64,000 nt of DNA from an uncultured Bacillaceae bacterium (GCA_937951955.1 CALGAD010000067.1:44304-108303); one strand, 5' to 3'; positions 55,525 to 64,000 are shown, numbered from the stretch's first letter. Program-made: numbers and translations. The notes: generated by a model not told the origin, from the sequence alone.

Positions 55525-55559
55525 CCACTTCTTACCACTAATTTACCACATTCCACCAC
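55525..55559 (-). promoter_or_regulatory. Likely MraZ binding repeats and mraZ promoter
   Basis: Minus strand GTGG units start at 55559, 55549, 55538 and 55528, spaced 10, 11, 10 bp. An extended -10 TGGTAAATT (with weak TGGAGA -35) falls among them, so MraZ binding would block it. Confidence 0.75.
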
Positions 55560-55750
55560 TTTTCTCCATACCTTTTTTATAAGTGGAGGTCGATTTAATA
55601 AAATTTTCATAGAAAAGTAAAAATTAAGCCTATTGTCATTACAAAATCAATAAATTACTTCCTTGTTTATAAACATTTGTTTTATCTAAAAAATAAAATC
55701 TCGAATGACCGGCTCTCTTTCCGCAAGCAAATGCGCTCAAGGCAGAAAAA

Positions 55751-55772
55751 AACCGCTCGATTTCGAGCGGTT
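55751..55772 (-). terminator. Terminator after the DUF3397 gene
   Basis: AACCGCTCGA / TCGAGCGGTT perfect stem, then TTTTT on the minus strand. Confidence 0.92.
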
Positions 55773-55804
55773 GACAACATCTATGGATTCGGTGTTCCAT
55801 CTCC

Positions 55805-56197
55805 TTAATTTTTTATATAGGTGATCGTGGCTGTAACGAGGGTAATTGTGTACAGGATAACATATACAAAAGAAAAAATAAGGAAACAACTTCGCCAAAA
55901 AAATTTGAACACCCGGGCATAATTTAATGTTCCGCGGACAATTTTGTGAAGAAAAAGCAGGATAGTAAAAAGAACGAGCATGACGATAGCAAGCGGGAAA
56001 AACCAGTTTTGCTCCCAATTGGAAAGTAGTAAAAAATGGATAGCTAAAATGAAAAAGATTGTGGACATATCTGCTGCCAGGCGGATCGATTTTCGCAAAT
56101 CTCTCCGCCATGTGTGACTGATGAAAAGAATGAGGAAAAATAAAAGAATCGGGAAAAAGATAAATACGGAAATCATCATTTGAACGAAGTAGGACAC
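55805..56197 (-). CDS. DUF3397 membrane protein
   Basis: 130 aa, four predicted membrane helices. Upstream of mraZ, the location of yllA in B. subtilis. Start GTG 56197 with AGGTGG six bases ahead; the frame extends to 56260 with no support. Function unknown. The proteins YlbP and YlbQ usually between rsfA and this gene are missing. Confidence 0.75.
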   Translation of the reverse strand: MSYFVQMMISVFIFFPILLFFLILFISHTWRRDLRKSIRLAADMSTIFFILAIHFLLLSNWEQNWFFPLAIVMLVLFTILLFLHKIVRGTLNYARVFKFFWRSCFLIFSFVYVILYTITLVTATITYIKN

Positions 56198-56329
56198 GGC
56201 TACCCACCTTTTGATCATCAAGCAAAAATATGAGCATATGAATCCACATGAATCAGGCATTCACGTTTCTATTAATATAGTAACAAAGTTTTTATAGAAA
56301 GGTGCAGATTTACTATGTTCAATAAAAAG

Positions 56330-56347
56330 GAGGCGGTTTTCCGCCCC
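56330..56347 (-). terminator. Terminator after rsfA
   Basis: GGGGCGG / CCGCCTC with TTTT-complement loop AAAA, then CTTTTTATT. Confidence 0.85.
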
Positions 56348-56360
56348 GGTTTTAATAGAA

Positions 56361-56972
56361 TTACGTTTCCTCCTCGTTCTTTTCTTCCGTAGCTGAGGAC
56401 TCCTCATCTTTCCCGCCTTCCGTTTGTTCCGTCAATTTTCTTGCCTTTTCCATGATGGCCAGTACACTCAAATAATCATCGTGTAAACTTTTATAATCAT
56501 TTTTCAACTTTTCGTTTTCCCTTTCCAGCTCGGTAATTTTGTCCGTTGCTTCAGCTAATTTCTGCTGTAACATTTCCTTGTTTTTAAAATACTGGAATAG
56601 TTCTTGTTCTTTCCTTTGATAATCTTGTAAAAAGGAGATAACGGCATCGAGGGTTATGTTTCCCTGACTCGGAGAATACTTGTGTCCAGGAGGAGATAAA
56701 CTTTCTTGTTTTTCTTGTGAAGTTTGGAAGGTGCTTTGTTTTTTCTTTAATTTTTTTCTTTCTTTTTTCGCCAATTCAATGGCCGCTTTATATTGCTTCC
56801 GGACAGTAGAATTCCAGCGGAAGCCGCAGGCAGCTGCCGTCCTGCTTAAAGCTTTACCGACTTCTTCAAACGCCCGCAGTTGCGTACTGCCTTCACGAAT
56901 ATGCCTGAGCACGACTTCGGCCAGAAACAGATCTTCGTCCTTCGTCCAGGCATCCTGTCGGACAGATGGCAT
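56361..56972 (-). CDS. rsfA: Prespore regulator RsfA-like protein
   Basis: 203 aa. N-terminal Myb/SANT-like HTH part (RQDAWTKDEDLFLAEVVLRHIREGSTQLRAFEEVGKALSRTAAACGFRWNS pattern in residues 4-55) and a long coiled coil (ITELERENEKLKNDYKSLHDDYLSVL). In B. subtilis RsfA fine-tunes SigF genes. ATG 56972 with GGAGGG. Sits next to rpmF as ylbO does. Other RsfA-family paralogues exist, so the exact ortholog is not certain. Confidence 0.88.
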   Translation of the reverse strand: MPSVRQDAWTKDEDLFLAEVVLRHIREGSTQLRAFEEVGKALSRTAAACGFRWNSTVRKQYKAAIELAKKERKKLKKKQSTFQTSQEKQESLSPPGHKYSPSQGNITLDAVISFLQDYQRKEQELFQYFKNKEMLQQKLAEATDKITELERENEKLKNDYKSLHDDYLSVLAIMEKARKLTEQTEGGKDEESSATEEKNEEET

Positions 56973-57128
56973 CTCATTCCCTCCTATTCTCGGAATCAAA
57001 TTTTGTAATAAGATGTATATGCAAGTAATAGAAACGATAGACTACTTTTTATTCTATTAGCTGGTCCGATTTATATGGACGAAGCCAGGAGGGAATTCAG
57101 ACTAAGGTTTCAAAAAAACAAAAAAAAG

Positions 57129-57143
57129 AAGCCTATCAGGCTC
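57129..57143 (-). terminator. Terminator after rpmF
   Basis: AGCCT / AGGCT stem followed by TCTTTTTTTTGTTTTTTTG on the minus strand. Confidence 0.8.
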
Positions 57144-57154
57144 CTTGTTCGTTA

Positions 57155-57328
57155 TTATTCGGCAACTACTTCTTTACCCTTATAAGTTCCGCAAGATTTA
57201 CATACGCGGTGGGCAAGTTTCATTTCACCACAGTTCGGGCATTCGACCATGCCAGGTACTTGTAATTTAAAATGAGTACGGCGCATACGTTTTTTCGCTT
57301 TGGATGTTCTTCTCTTAGGTACAGCCAT
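57155..57328 (-). CDS. rpmF: 50S ribosomal protein L32
   Basis: 57 aa. MAVPKRRTSKAKKRMRRTHF start, with a zinc ribbon CPNC ... CKSC. Large-subunit protein. Too short for ordinary ORF lists. ATG 57328 with AAGGAGGTG seven bases before. Cotranscribed with yceD from a strong promoter. Confidence 0.98.
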   Translation of the reverse strand: MAVPKRRTSKAKKRMRRTHFKLQVPGMVECPNCGEMKLAHRVCKSCGTYKGKEVVAE

Positions 57329-57349
57329 CGTAACACCTCCTTAAAAGGA

Positions 57350-57865
57350 TTAATCTCGATCGTCTAACAACTCTTTTAGTTTAGCCAGGCGGGGATCAAT
57401 TTTATCCTTTTTCAGTTCACTTTCATCTTCAAAATAGGACCATCCCTCACCAGCTCTCTGTGAGCTCGGGATCGGTTCATCTTCATTTATAATTTGGATA
57501 GGAATTTCCAATAAAATCAGGTCTTCGAGAACGGGAAGTAAATCAATCGTCTCACCTTCAATGAGATTCAAATCTTCGTCCGGATCGTCATCGTCTATCT
57601 CATAAAGGAATGTCTCTTCCGTCTTTATATCAATCGGAAAATGAACGTCCGCTAATGTTCGCGAAGATGGAAGTATTAGTTCTCCGGTGATATGCAAATG
57701 GAAAATCACTTTTTTCGCGTCAATCACAGCGGTTCCTTTGACATGGATGGGCGATACGTGACGAATTTGCGAATCCCGTTCCTTCAGTGAATCAAGATTC
57801 ACCGTTTCATCAATAATAAGTTCGCCATTTGGCGTTTTTTGCAACTGCGCCATTGACCATTTCAT
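57350..57865 (-). CDS. ylbN: YceD/YlbN family protein (DUF177)
   Basis: 171 aa acidic protein (DDDDPDEDLNLIEGETIDLLPVLEDLILLEIPI). The DUF177 family is nearly always beside rpmF and is linked to 23S rRNA accumulation. ATG 57865 with GGGGTGAT. Upstream lies a textbook promoter. Confidence 0.93.
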   Translation of the reverse strand: MKWSMAQLQKTPNGELIIDETVNLDSLKERDSQIRHVSPIHVKGTAVIDAKKVIFHLHITGELILPSSRTLADVHFPIDIKTEETFLYEIDDDDPDEDLNLIEGETIDLLPVLEDLILLEIPIQIINEDEPIPSSQRAGEGWSYFEDESELKKDKIDPRLAKLKELLDDRD

Positions 57866-57892
57866 AATTATCACCCCAAGGCAACAATGGTA

Positions 57893-57921
57893 ATTATAGC
57901 TTTCAAACCATGTTTTGTCAA
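57893..57921 (-). promoter_or_regulatory. SigA promoter of ylbN-rpmF
   Basis: Perfect TTGACA (57921-57916), 17-bp spacer, TATAAT (57898-57893). Confidence 0.9.
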
Positions 57922-57981
57922 TCTTTTGATCAACAAGTTCTTTTTTAAAATTTTGTTTGGAATAATGGAGTCCCCCCTCTA

Positions 57982-58010
57982 TTTACCCGTCCCGTGCACA
58001 ATGCTATGAT
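57982..58010 (+). promoter_or_regulatory. Possible promoter of tmcAL
   Basis: TTTACC (57982-57987), 17-bp spacer, TATGAT (58005-58010). Confidence 0.6.
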
Positions 58011-58141
58011 GGTAGAAGATGACAGCTATTATCCTATAGCATCAACCGCTTCCTCCAGTTTGATACATTTCAATCGGCTTTCTCACGGGTATTTTGCCGT
58101 ATGATCATATTTTTTAAGAAATTTGTATGAGGAGGGCAGTT

Positions 58142-59353
58142 ATGATCGCCTCAGGTGTTATTGTCGAATACAACCCTTTCCATAATGGACATCTCTATCA
58201 TTTGACGAAGACCAAAGAAAAAACAGCTGCCGACTGTCTCATCGCGGTGATGAGCGGTCATTTTCTGCAGCGCGGTGAGCCGGCGCTCGTCTCCAAGTTT
58301 TCCCGGGCCAAAATGGCGCTTGCTGCCGGCTGTGATATCGTCGTTGAATTACCGTATGCCTTTAGCACGCAGCATGCAGAGATTTTCGCTAGAGGTGCCG
58401 TAGAAATATTATCGGCCCTGGATTGTACATATTTAGTTTTCGGCAGCGAAAATGGGGATATTGCCAAATTTCAAGATACACTGGCGTTACTTAATAAGTA
58501 TGAAAAGGAAATCGATGCAACAATACACACTTTTTTAAAAGAAGGCATGAGCTATCCGAAAGCGTATGAACAGGCTTTTCAACACGTATCCACAAAACAT
58601 GCCCCGCTTGATATAACAAAACCGAACAACATGCTCGGACTGAATTATTTAAAAGCGATTCGCAAGTTACATAGTTCCCTGGAACCACTGACGATTAAAA
58701 GGATCGGCTCAGGTTATCACGATGTGAGCGTGGCCGATCACGAATTTGCCAGCGCAACCGCGATCCGAAAAAAGCTCATCGAACAAAAAACAGATCTTGC
58801 TGCACTTCGCAATTACATACCCGATGTAACTTACCGGGAACTTACCAGTTTTCACGCTGAATTCGGTACTTTTGCCCATTGGGAATCGCTGTGGCCCTTT
58901 TTAAAATACCAGCTCCTCGGAAAATCCGCAGAAGAATTGCAGGATATTTATGAGATAGAAGAAGGTTTGGAATATCGAATGAAAACCATTGCCAAAGGAG
59001 CCACCTCATTCCAATCGTTTCTTGAGCAATTAAAAACAAAACGGTATACATGGACACGGCTACAACGGGCTGCCGTCCACGTTTTAACGAATACGAAAAA
59101 AGAAGAGATGAAACGAAAGAGTGAAAAAGCTGAATACATCCGTCTTTTAGGAATCAGTGATACGGGTCGGAAATATTTAAAATACAAGAAAAAAGAGATT
59201 GCCCTGCCAGTCATCTCGCGGATTTCCAAAAGCAATCTCGATATGCTCAAGCTAGATATCAAAGCTTCATACATTTATTCTTTCGCCTATGGACTTGAAA
59301 AAGGTCAAAAACTCATGGACCAGGAAGTTCAACAACCACCGATTTTAATCTAA
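58142..59353 (+). CDS. tmcAL: tRNA-Met cytidine acetate ligase TmcAL (YlbM)
   Basis: 403 aa nucleotidyltransferase-fold enzyme making N4-acetylcytidine at the wobble position of elongator tRNA-Met. Signature GVIVEYNPFHNGHLYHL with HxGH near 17, VMSGHFLQRGEPALVSKF near 36, and SATAIRKKL near 204. ATG 58142 follows GAGGAGGG; the frame opens five codons earlier. Divergent from ylbN and convergent with ylbL. In B. subtilis it has the same neighbours. Confidence 0.96.
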   Translation: MIASGVIVEYNPFHNGHLYHLTKTKEKTAADCLIAVMSGHFLQRGEPALVSKFSRAKMALAAGCDIVVELPYAFSTQHAEIFARGAVEILSALDCTYLVFGSENGDIAKFQDTLALLNKYEKEIDATIHTFLKEGMSYPKAYEQAFQHVSTKHAPLDITKPNNMLGLNYLKAIRKLHSSLEPLTIKRIGSGYHDVSVADHEFASATAIRKKLIEQKTDLAALRNYIPDVTYRELTSFHAEFGTFAHWESLWPFLKYQLLGKSAEELQDIYEIEEGLEYRMKTIAKGATSFQSFLEQLKTKRYTWTRLQRAAVHVLTNTKKEEMKRKSEKAEYIRLLGISDTGRKYLKYKKKEIALPVISRISKSNLDMLKLDIKASYIYSFAYGLEKGQKLMDQEVQQPPILI

Positions 59354-59356
59354 TCA

Positions 59357-60379
59357 TTATCCTTCTTTTTCTTTTACAGATTCTAAAAATTCCAGGGCAT
59401 CATCAAACGTATCGACAGGAACAATGATCATATCACTATTGATGTCCCGGGCTGTTTTTACAGCGAGTTCATAATCAGAATCGGGTTTGCCGTTTTCGTT
59501 CGGCGCAAAAAAGATGTCAGCACCAGCCTTATCGGCAGCCACAATTTTTTGACCGATACCGCCAATTGGGCCCACCTTACCATCGGGGGATATCGTTCCC
59601 GTTCCGGCGATACGGTATCCCTTTGTAATATCTTCTTCTACTAGTTGATTGTAAATTTCCAATGTGAACATTAATCCCGCGGAAGGACCGCCGATTTGCT
59701 CGGTATCAATTTCCACCTTCGGGTTTGTTCTTACCTCTTTATCTTCCACTAGGGTAATACCGATCCCCGGAGCACCGATTTCCTCAATAATTTCTAACGT
59801 GATCGTTTCCTTCAACTCTTTCTCTTCACGGATCAGTGTGATTTCGATTCGATCCCCTTCTTCTTTCGATTGGACATACCGGGTAAACTGTTCCATGCTG
59901 GTAAAGCGATTCCCATCAATAGTCGTGATCCTGTCGCCTGGACGTAATATTCCCTCAGCCGGTCCATCTTCGAGCACCGTGAGGACATAAATGCCGCGAT
60001 ATTCTACTTCATAATCATTGCCTGTTTTAGTGAAAGCTACTTGTAAAGCATTTTCCTGGGATGTTTCCATCATGTATAGCTGTCGCACCGTGTATTCCTC
60101 ATCAGTTTCATTATAAGGACGAACTTGTTCAATCGGCTCGAGAAGGTAGTAGGGGTTGATTTTTGTCATGAGATAAGTAAATAAATTCGCTTTTCCCATG
60201 CGAATGGTTGTTAACATGAATTCGCCTTCTCCTTCTTGAGAACCTTCCACTTCAATCACGTCACCGAGCTCAAGGGTAATGCCCGGCCTGGAAACATAAT
60301 AAGGAAGTGGAATAACAGAAATGATGAAGAGAATTACGGCCACGATCCCGATGGATACAATATTTCTTTTTCTGGTCAC
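59357..60379 (-). CDS. ylbL: PDZ/Lon-type serine protease YlbL
   Basis: 340 aa. N-terminal membrane helix (IVSIGIVAVILFIISVIPL), PDZ domain near 110-200, and a C-terminal Lon S16-like proteolytic domain with catalytic serine in GGPSAGLMFTLEI near 233 and lysine in GGIGQKIVAADKAGADIF near 277. B. subtilis YlbL helps release the YneA division inhibitor after DNA damage. GTG 60379 with AAGGAG. Two bases after ylbK. Confidence 0.93.
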   Translation of the reverse strand: MTRKRNIVSIGIVAVILFIISVIPLPYYVSRPGITLELGDVIEVEGSQEGEGEFMLTTIRMGKANLFTYLMTKINPYYLLEPIEQVRPYNETDEEYTVRQLYMMETSQENALQVAFTKTGNDYEVEYRGIYVLTVLEDGPAEGILRPGDRITTIDGNRFTSMEQFTRYVQSKEEGDRIEITLIREEKELKETITLEIIEEIGAPGIGITLVEDKEVRTNPKVEIDTEQIGGPSAGLMFTLEIYNQLVEEDITKGYRIAGTGTISPDGKVGPIGGIGQKIVAADKAGADIFFAPNENGKPDSDYELAVKTARDINSDMIIVPVDTFDDALEFLESVKEKEG

Positions 60380-60381
60380 AA

Positions 60382-61164
60382 CTATGTCTCCTTCCAGTGT
60401 TCCAGCAAACTTCTAATCTGCGCCACTTGATTTCTGCAAGCATCCTCTCCGGCTTTAATAAGTTCTTCTGCCCGATCGAATGAATAGGACCCAAATTTTA
60501 CAACATCAGGTCGGATCATGATATCCGATAGATCCTCGCGTCTTTTAACGATTTCCATCTGCATGATATCCATACTTTGTATGATCACATCCACGATATG
60601 GGTGATTTGCGCGTTCGTATCAAAACCCGCTACATCGACGGCGATCACAATGTCCGCACCCATTTCTTTCACGACCGAAACGGGTACACGGTCACTGACG
60701 CCACCATCCACCAGCAATTTGCCATTCCATTTAACGGGAACAATCACACCGGGAATGGCGACACTGGCCCGGACGGCATCGGCGACATTTCCTTTTTGAA
60801 AGATTACTTTTTCACCTGTCCGGATATCCGTCGCAACAATCGCCGTTGGAATGTCCAGGTCTTCAATATTTTTATTATACGTAAACATGCGGACAAAGTC
60901 TCTTATTCGATTTCCCTCGATAAATCCCATTTTCGGCAAGGTGAAATCAAGCAAGAATTTTCTTTTCAAACGGAGGGCTACTTTTTCCATCGCCCGGATA
61001 TTTTGTCCCGCACTGTAAATGGCCCCGATTAAGGCTCCGATACTGCTGCCTGCAATCATATGAATCGGGATTTTTTCCTCCTCCAGCACTTTCAACACAC
61101 CGATATGACTCAGCCCCCGCGCTCCGCCCGATCCTAATGCCAGGCCAATTTTCGGACGCTCCAA
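60382..61164 (-). CDS. ylbK: Patatin-like phospholipase YlbK
   Basis: 260 aa. Oxyanion loop LALGSGGARGLSHIG near 8, nucleophile GSSIGALIGA near 40, and DGGVSD catalytic aspartate near 150. Cytoplasmic patatin family; natural lipid substrate unknown. Start TTG 61164 (MERPKIGLALGSG) after GGAGGGGG; longer frame rejected. Operon with ylbL. Confidence 0.93.
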   Translation of the reverse strand: MERPKIGLALGSGGARGLSHIGVLKVLEEEKIPIHMIAGSSIGALIGAIYSAGQNIRAMEKVALRLKRKFLLDFTLPKMGFIEGNRIRDFVRMFTYNKNIEDLDIPTAIVATDIRTGEKVIFQKGNVADAVRASVAIPGVIVPVKWNGKLLVDGGVSDRVPVSVVKEMGADIVIAVDVAGFDTNAQITHIVDVIIQSMDIMQMEIVKRREDLSDIMIRPDVVKFGSYSFDRAEELIKAGEDACRNQVAQIRSLLEHWKET

Positions 61165-61351
61165 GTTTCCCCCTCCTCCAAGGCAGTTCACCTATATGTA
61201 TGGGGAAGAAAATCCCGTTATGTTTGCCAGACGGAAAATCATGTCTTTTTTCATTGACCGCTTCATAAATTAAAAAATAGGACAAACTCGTTCTCGCGAA
61301 GTTTTTGTAAAAAATTCGGATTGAGACGTTGCCAAAAGAGGAGGTTAACCA

Positions 61352-62581
61352 TTGATTCGTTCACAAATTGCGACAATCAACCTTGCGATGATTTCTCTAT
61401 TTATTGCCATCGCTATTATCGCCTACCCAAAAGAAGCGTTAGAAGCGTCCATTCGCGGTCTGGATATTTGGTGGAAATCGGTTTTTCCAGCCCTCCTCCC
61501 TTTTTTTATCGTGGCTGAGTTATTAATCAATTTTGGTGTTGTCCGTTTCATCGGTGTTTTACTCGAACCGTTTATGCGTCCTTTATTTCGTGTTCCCGGT
61601 ATCGGTGGTTTTATCTGGGCGATGGGAATGGCTTCCGGTAATCCGGTCGGTGCTAAACTTTCCGTCCGCCTGCGTCAAGACGGTCAAGTTACGCAACTGG
61701 AAGGGGAACGATTGGTTGCCTTCACGAGTTGTGCCAATCCACTCTTTATATTCGGGGCTGTCAGTGTCGGCTTTTTCCATAACCCCGCGCTCGGTATTAT
61801 TTTAGCCAGCGCTCATTATTCCGCCAATATTTTCGTCGGACTCATCATGCGATTTTACGGTATGAATGAAAAAGCGAATACCGGGCAAGAAGACGTTTCC
61901 CCTTCTTTTTCAATCAAGAAAGCCTTTCGCGAAATGCACAGGACGCGAATAAAAAACAAAAAGCCGTTCGGAAAACTCCTCGGCGATGCGGTGAGCGGTT
62001 CTGTCCAGACGCTTTTAATGGTTGGCGGGTTTATCATATTGTTTTCCGTACTTAATCGTTTATTATCCGTCATGCACATTACCGATTTTCTCGGCACGAT
62101 GATACAATTTGTTTTTTCCTTGTTCTTTCTTCCAGAACCGTTAAGTATCCCATTTATATCCGGTTTATTTGAAATGACGATCGGTAGTCAACTGGTCAGT
62201 GAGCTTGTGGAAATCCCTTTGTTGCAGCAGGCTTTAGTTGTAAGTTTCATGCTCGCCTTTGGCGGCTTTAGCATCCAGGCTCAAGTAGCGAGTATCCTTG
62301 CCCAGTCTGATTTGCGCTTTTTTCCCTTTTTTATTGGTCGTATCTTCCAGGGATGTTTCGCTTCCCTCATCACGCTTGTACTCTGGCAGCCGCTTTACAT
62401 CGAACGGTTAAGTCATGGAAAAGAAGTGGCTCCCACATTCCAAAGTATCAATGGACAGACATTGGATGATTGGTTGGAATTCACTACGAATTTCGGTCCC
62501 GTCCTTACCATTGGAACAATAATTGTATACACCGTGATTTATGCCAAGCGCCATTTTCACCCATCGAAATTTTCCTCATAA
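61352..62581 (+). CDS. ylbJ: Sporulation membrane protein YlbJ
   Basis: 409 aa, about eight membrane helices with nucleoside-recognition Gate regions (GGFIWAMGMASGNPVGAKLS; FISGLFEMTIGSQLVSE). SpoIIM-era mother-cell protein in B. subtilis made under SigE and needed for spore heat resistance. Start TTG 61352, AGGAGG eight bases before. A SigE promoter was not clear to me. Followed by a strong terminator. Confidence 0.94.
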   Translation: MIRSQIATINLAMISLFIAIAIIAYPKEALEASIRGLDIWWKSVFPALLPFFIVAELLINFGVVRFIGVLLEPFMRPLFRVPGIGGFIWAMGMASGNPVGAKLSVRLRQDGQVTQLEGERLVAFTSCANPLFIFGAVSVGFFHNPALGIILASAHYSANIFVGLIMRFYGMNEKANTGQEDVSPSFSIKKAFREMHRTRIKNKKPFGKLLGDAVSGSVQTLLMVGGFIILFSVLNRLLSVMHITDFLGTMIQFVFSLFFLPEPLSIPFISGLFEMTIGSQLVSELVEIPLLQQALVVSFMLAFGGFSIQAQVASILAQSDLRFFPFFIGRIFQGCFASLITLVLWQPLYIERLSHGKEVAPTFQSINGQTLDDWLEFTTNFGPVLTIGTIIVYTVIYAKRHFHPSKFSS

Positions 62582-62639
62582 AAAAAGGCTTAAAAAATTT
62601 CAAGCCATCACTTTCTGCCGATTTTTTTAAGCCTTTTTT
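62581..62639 (+). terminator. Terminator after ylbJ (probably bidirectional)
   Basis: AAAAAAGGCTTAAAAAA pairs with TTTTTTTAAGCCTTTTTT across a 24-base loop; it could also stop coaD transcripts from the other side. Confidence 0.85.
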
Positions 62640-62658
62640 CATTATGAAAGTCGAGATT

Positions 62659-63147
62659 TTAGTCAAGATAGCCAAATTTTTGTTTCAGCGCTTTTTCTAC
62701 CACTTCAGGTACAAGATTGCTAATGTTTCCATTATATTGGGCTACTTCTTTAACAATACTGGAACTTAAAAAGGAGTATTCATTTCTCGTTAACATAAAA
62801 AACGTTTCAATCTCGTCGTTTAATTTTCTATTCATCGAAGTAATCACCATTTCGTATTCGAAATCGGAAACAGCCCGTAACCCTCGCAAAATCACATCGG
62901 CTTTAATACTTTTCGCATAATCGACGAGCAAGCCGTTAAAGGAATCCACAATCACATTGCCATACTCTTTTGTCGATTCTTTAATCAGTTCCATTCGTTC
63001 TTCCACGGTAAATAAACTTTTCTTTTTCGAATTGTTTAAAATGCAGACATATACTTTATCAAATATGCGACTTCCTCTGGCGATAATATCTAAATGACCA
63101 TTTGTAATCGGATCAAAACTTCCTGGACAGACGGCAATCCGTTCCAT
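62659..63147 (-). CDS. coaD: Phosphopantetheine adenylyltransferase
   Basis: 162 aa; penultimate step of coenzyme A synthesis. AVCPGSFDPITNGHLDII with T/HxGH near 15, and FLSSSIVKEVAQY near 127 for the ISSxxVR-like ATP site. ATG 63147 follows AAAGGAGGACC. Pairs with coaBC at 16.5 kb as CoA genes in this window. Directly after rsmD. Confidence 0.97.
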   Translation of the reverse strand: MERIAVCPGSFDPITNGHLDIIARGSRIFDKVYVCILNNSKKKSLFTVEERMELIKESTKEYGNVIVDSFNGLLVDYAKSIKADVILRGLRAVSDFEYEMVITSMNRKLNDEIETFFMLTRNEYSFLSSSIVKEVAQYNGNISNLVPEVVEKALKQKFGYLD

Positions 63148-63161
63148 TCCTGGTCCTCCTT

Positions 63162-63716
63162 TCATTCACCTTCCTGGTAAATCGATACAGAAATTGTACC
63201 GTATTCAACAAACTTGATCCGCTGTAACGCTTCAACCTGATCGGGGAGTTTCAAAGAACGCTCATGCTCACAAACGATGAGACCGTTCGGTTCAATCAGT
63301 TCGTTCTTACATACTTTTTTTAAAACGTCTATGTATATGTGTTTATGGTACGGTGGATCAAGCCAGATAATTTTAAATTGCAAGTTTCGCTTGCTGATAA
63401 TATGCAATGCCTTTTTCCAATCAGCTCGATAAACCTCTGCCTGTTCTTCAAATTGACAGCGGGCGAGGTTTTCCCGAATCGTTTCTATGGCCCGCCGGTC
63501 TGCATCGACGAAGATCACTGAATCCAGTCCTCTGCTTATTCCCTCAATTCCGAGCGAACCGCTTCCAGCAAATAAATCAAGGCCCCGGCCACCAGCAAAA
63601 TAGGGACCGATCATATTGAAGACGGACTCTTTGACTTTATCCGTCGTCGGTCTCGTCCCTTTTCCGGGAACCGATTTTAGTATACGACCCTTTTGGATAC
63701 CTGAAATCACTCGCAA
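63162..63716 (-). CDS. rsmD: 16S rRNA (guanine-966-N2)-methyltransferase
   Basis: 184 aa, same as B. subtilis YlbH. SAM motif GLDLFAGSGSLGIEG near 43 and catalytic DPPY in IIWLDPPYHKH near 117. Start TTG 63716 (MRVISGIQKGR) after AGGTGATC; GTG 63725 is the alternative. Coexpressed with coaD. Confidence 0.95.
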   Translation of the reverse strand: MRVISGIQKGRILKSVPGKGTRPTTDKVKESVFNMIGPYFAGGRGLDLFAGSGSLGIEGISRGLDSVIFVDADRRAIETIRENLARCQFEEQAEVYRADWKKALHIISKRNLQFKIIWLDPPYHKHIYIDVLKKVCKNELIEPNGLIVCEHERSLKLPDQVEALQRIKFVEYGTISVSIYQEGE

Positions 63717-63888
63717 ACTGATCACCTGTTTACTGTCGAAATAATAAATGCGGAAAATCGATCATTTCGTTACCAATGCTAACATAATTTTCTAAAATGT
63801 ACTAGTTTCATTTTTGCCAAATTTTCCTGATAAAATTTACAATCCATGTATAAACTTTCCGGGTTTGGTCATACTGAAAATGACAACA

Positions 63889-64000
63889 TCAATCCGATGA
63901 TGTTGTTGCCAACCGCGGAGAAGACTTACGTTTCCCCATAAGTTCTTCCTCCGGTTTCTCCTCTCCCTTTGCCTTCTCTCGAATATCGAGATGGAAGGAA
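63889..64000 (-). CDS. C-terminal end of an unidentified gene
   Basis: An open frame entering from the right edge and ending TGA at 63891-63889. The 36 readable codons are charged (HLDIREKAKGEEKPEEELMG) and do not match the YlbG or YlbF ends I know, though that is the usual position. A perfect 9-bp hairpin, ACAACATCA / TGATGTTGT (63906-63883), covers the stop. The 63726-63888 gap shows nothing else. Confidence 0.35.
   Translation of the reverse strand, partial: SFHLDIREKAKGEEKPEEELMGKRKSSPRLATTSSD

Noticed and set aside
61232..61320. Possible SigE promoter before ylbJ
   Set aside because: TCATAAAT with a -10-like GACAAACT was considered, but the match to CATACAAT is too poor to list as a feature.
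1..64000. CRISPR arrays, prophage, toxin-antitoxin or defence islands, tRNA or rRNA genes
   Set aside because: Searched by eye; none found. The window is core chromosome.

Overview
The window is chromosomal DNA of a low-to-mid GC endospore-forming Firmicute of the family Bacillaceae. Evidence: near-complete sporulation genes (spoVM, sigG, sigE, spoIIGA, spoVE, spoVD, rsfA, ylbJ), gene order matching the Bacillus subtilis region recG-to-ylbH, strong AGGAGG-type ribosome binding sites, and many TTG/GTG starts. The species cannot be named from sequence alone. Almost all genes are on the minus strand; the exceptions are rpmB, rqcH, tmcAL (ylbM) and ylbJ.

Layout, low to high coordinates: (1) 1-5.7 kb: 5' part of recG, serine dehydratase sdaAA/sdaAB, fatty acid kinase fakA and asp23-like yloU. 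(2) 5.9-20 kb: rpmB, spoVM, thiN, rpe, rsgA, the kinase/phosphatase pair prkC-prpC, rsmB, fmt, priA, coaBC, rpoZ, gmk, remA, yloC. (3) 20-26.5 kb: a calcium P-type ATPase, two tandem copies of a repeat, rqcH, a frameshifted P-loop kinase pseudogene, and pyrR with its own attenuator. (4) 26.5-35 kb: rluD, lspA, ileS with T-box leader, divIVA, ylmH, ylmG, sepF, ylmE, pgeF. (5) 35-38 kb: sigG, sigE, spoIIGA. (6) 38-55.6 kb: the division and cell wall (dcw) cluster ftsZ, ftsA, sbp, two DUF881 genes, divIB, spoVE, murD, mraY, murE, spoVD, pbpB, ftsL, rsmH, mraZ. (7) 55.8-63.7 kb: DUF3397 gene, rsfA, rpmF, yceD, tmcAL, ylbL, ylbK, ylbJ, coaD, rsmD, and the tail of one more gene.

The genes form a core of translation, envelope synthesis, division and sporulation control. 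Several regulatory sites are readable by eye: a Spo0A-type promoter with a 21-bp spacer before spoIIGA, a SigH-type promoter before ftsAZ, a SigF-type promoter before sigG, four GTGG repeats (probable MraZ sites) before mraZ, a PyrR attenuator, and an isoleucine T-box.

The main departures from the B. subtilis arrangement are losses: murG and murB between spoVE and divIB; def between priA and fmt; rlmN between rsmB and prpC; the pyrimidine operon after pyrR; ylmC, ylyA, ylbP and ylbQ. I found no CRISPR array, prophage, defence island, rRNA or tRNA gene, and no convincing wholly new system. The less explained elements are the tandem repeat before rqcH, a small inverted-repeat element whose end doubles as the ftsZ terminator, the array of TTTTGSCA motifs at the pyrR promoter, and a 14-nt inverted repeat in the murE leader.
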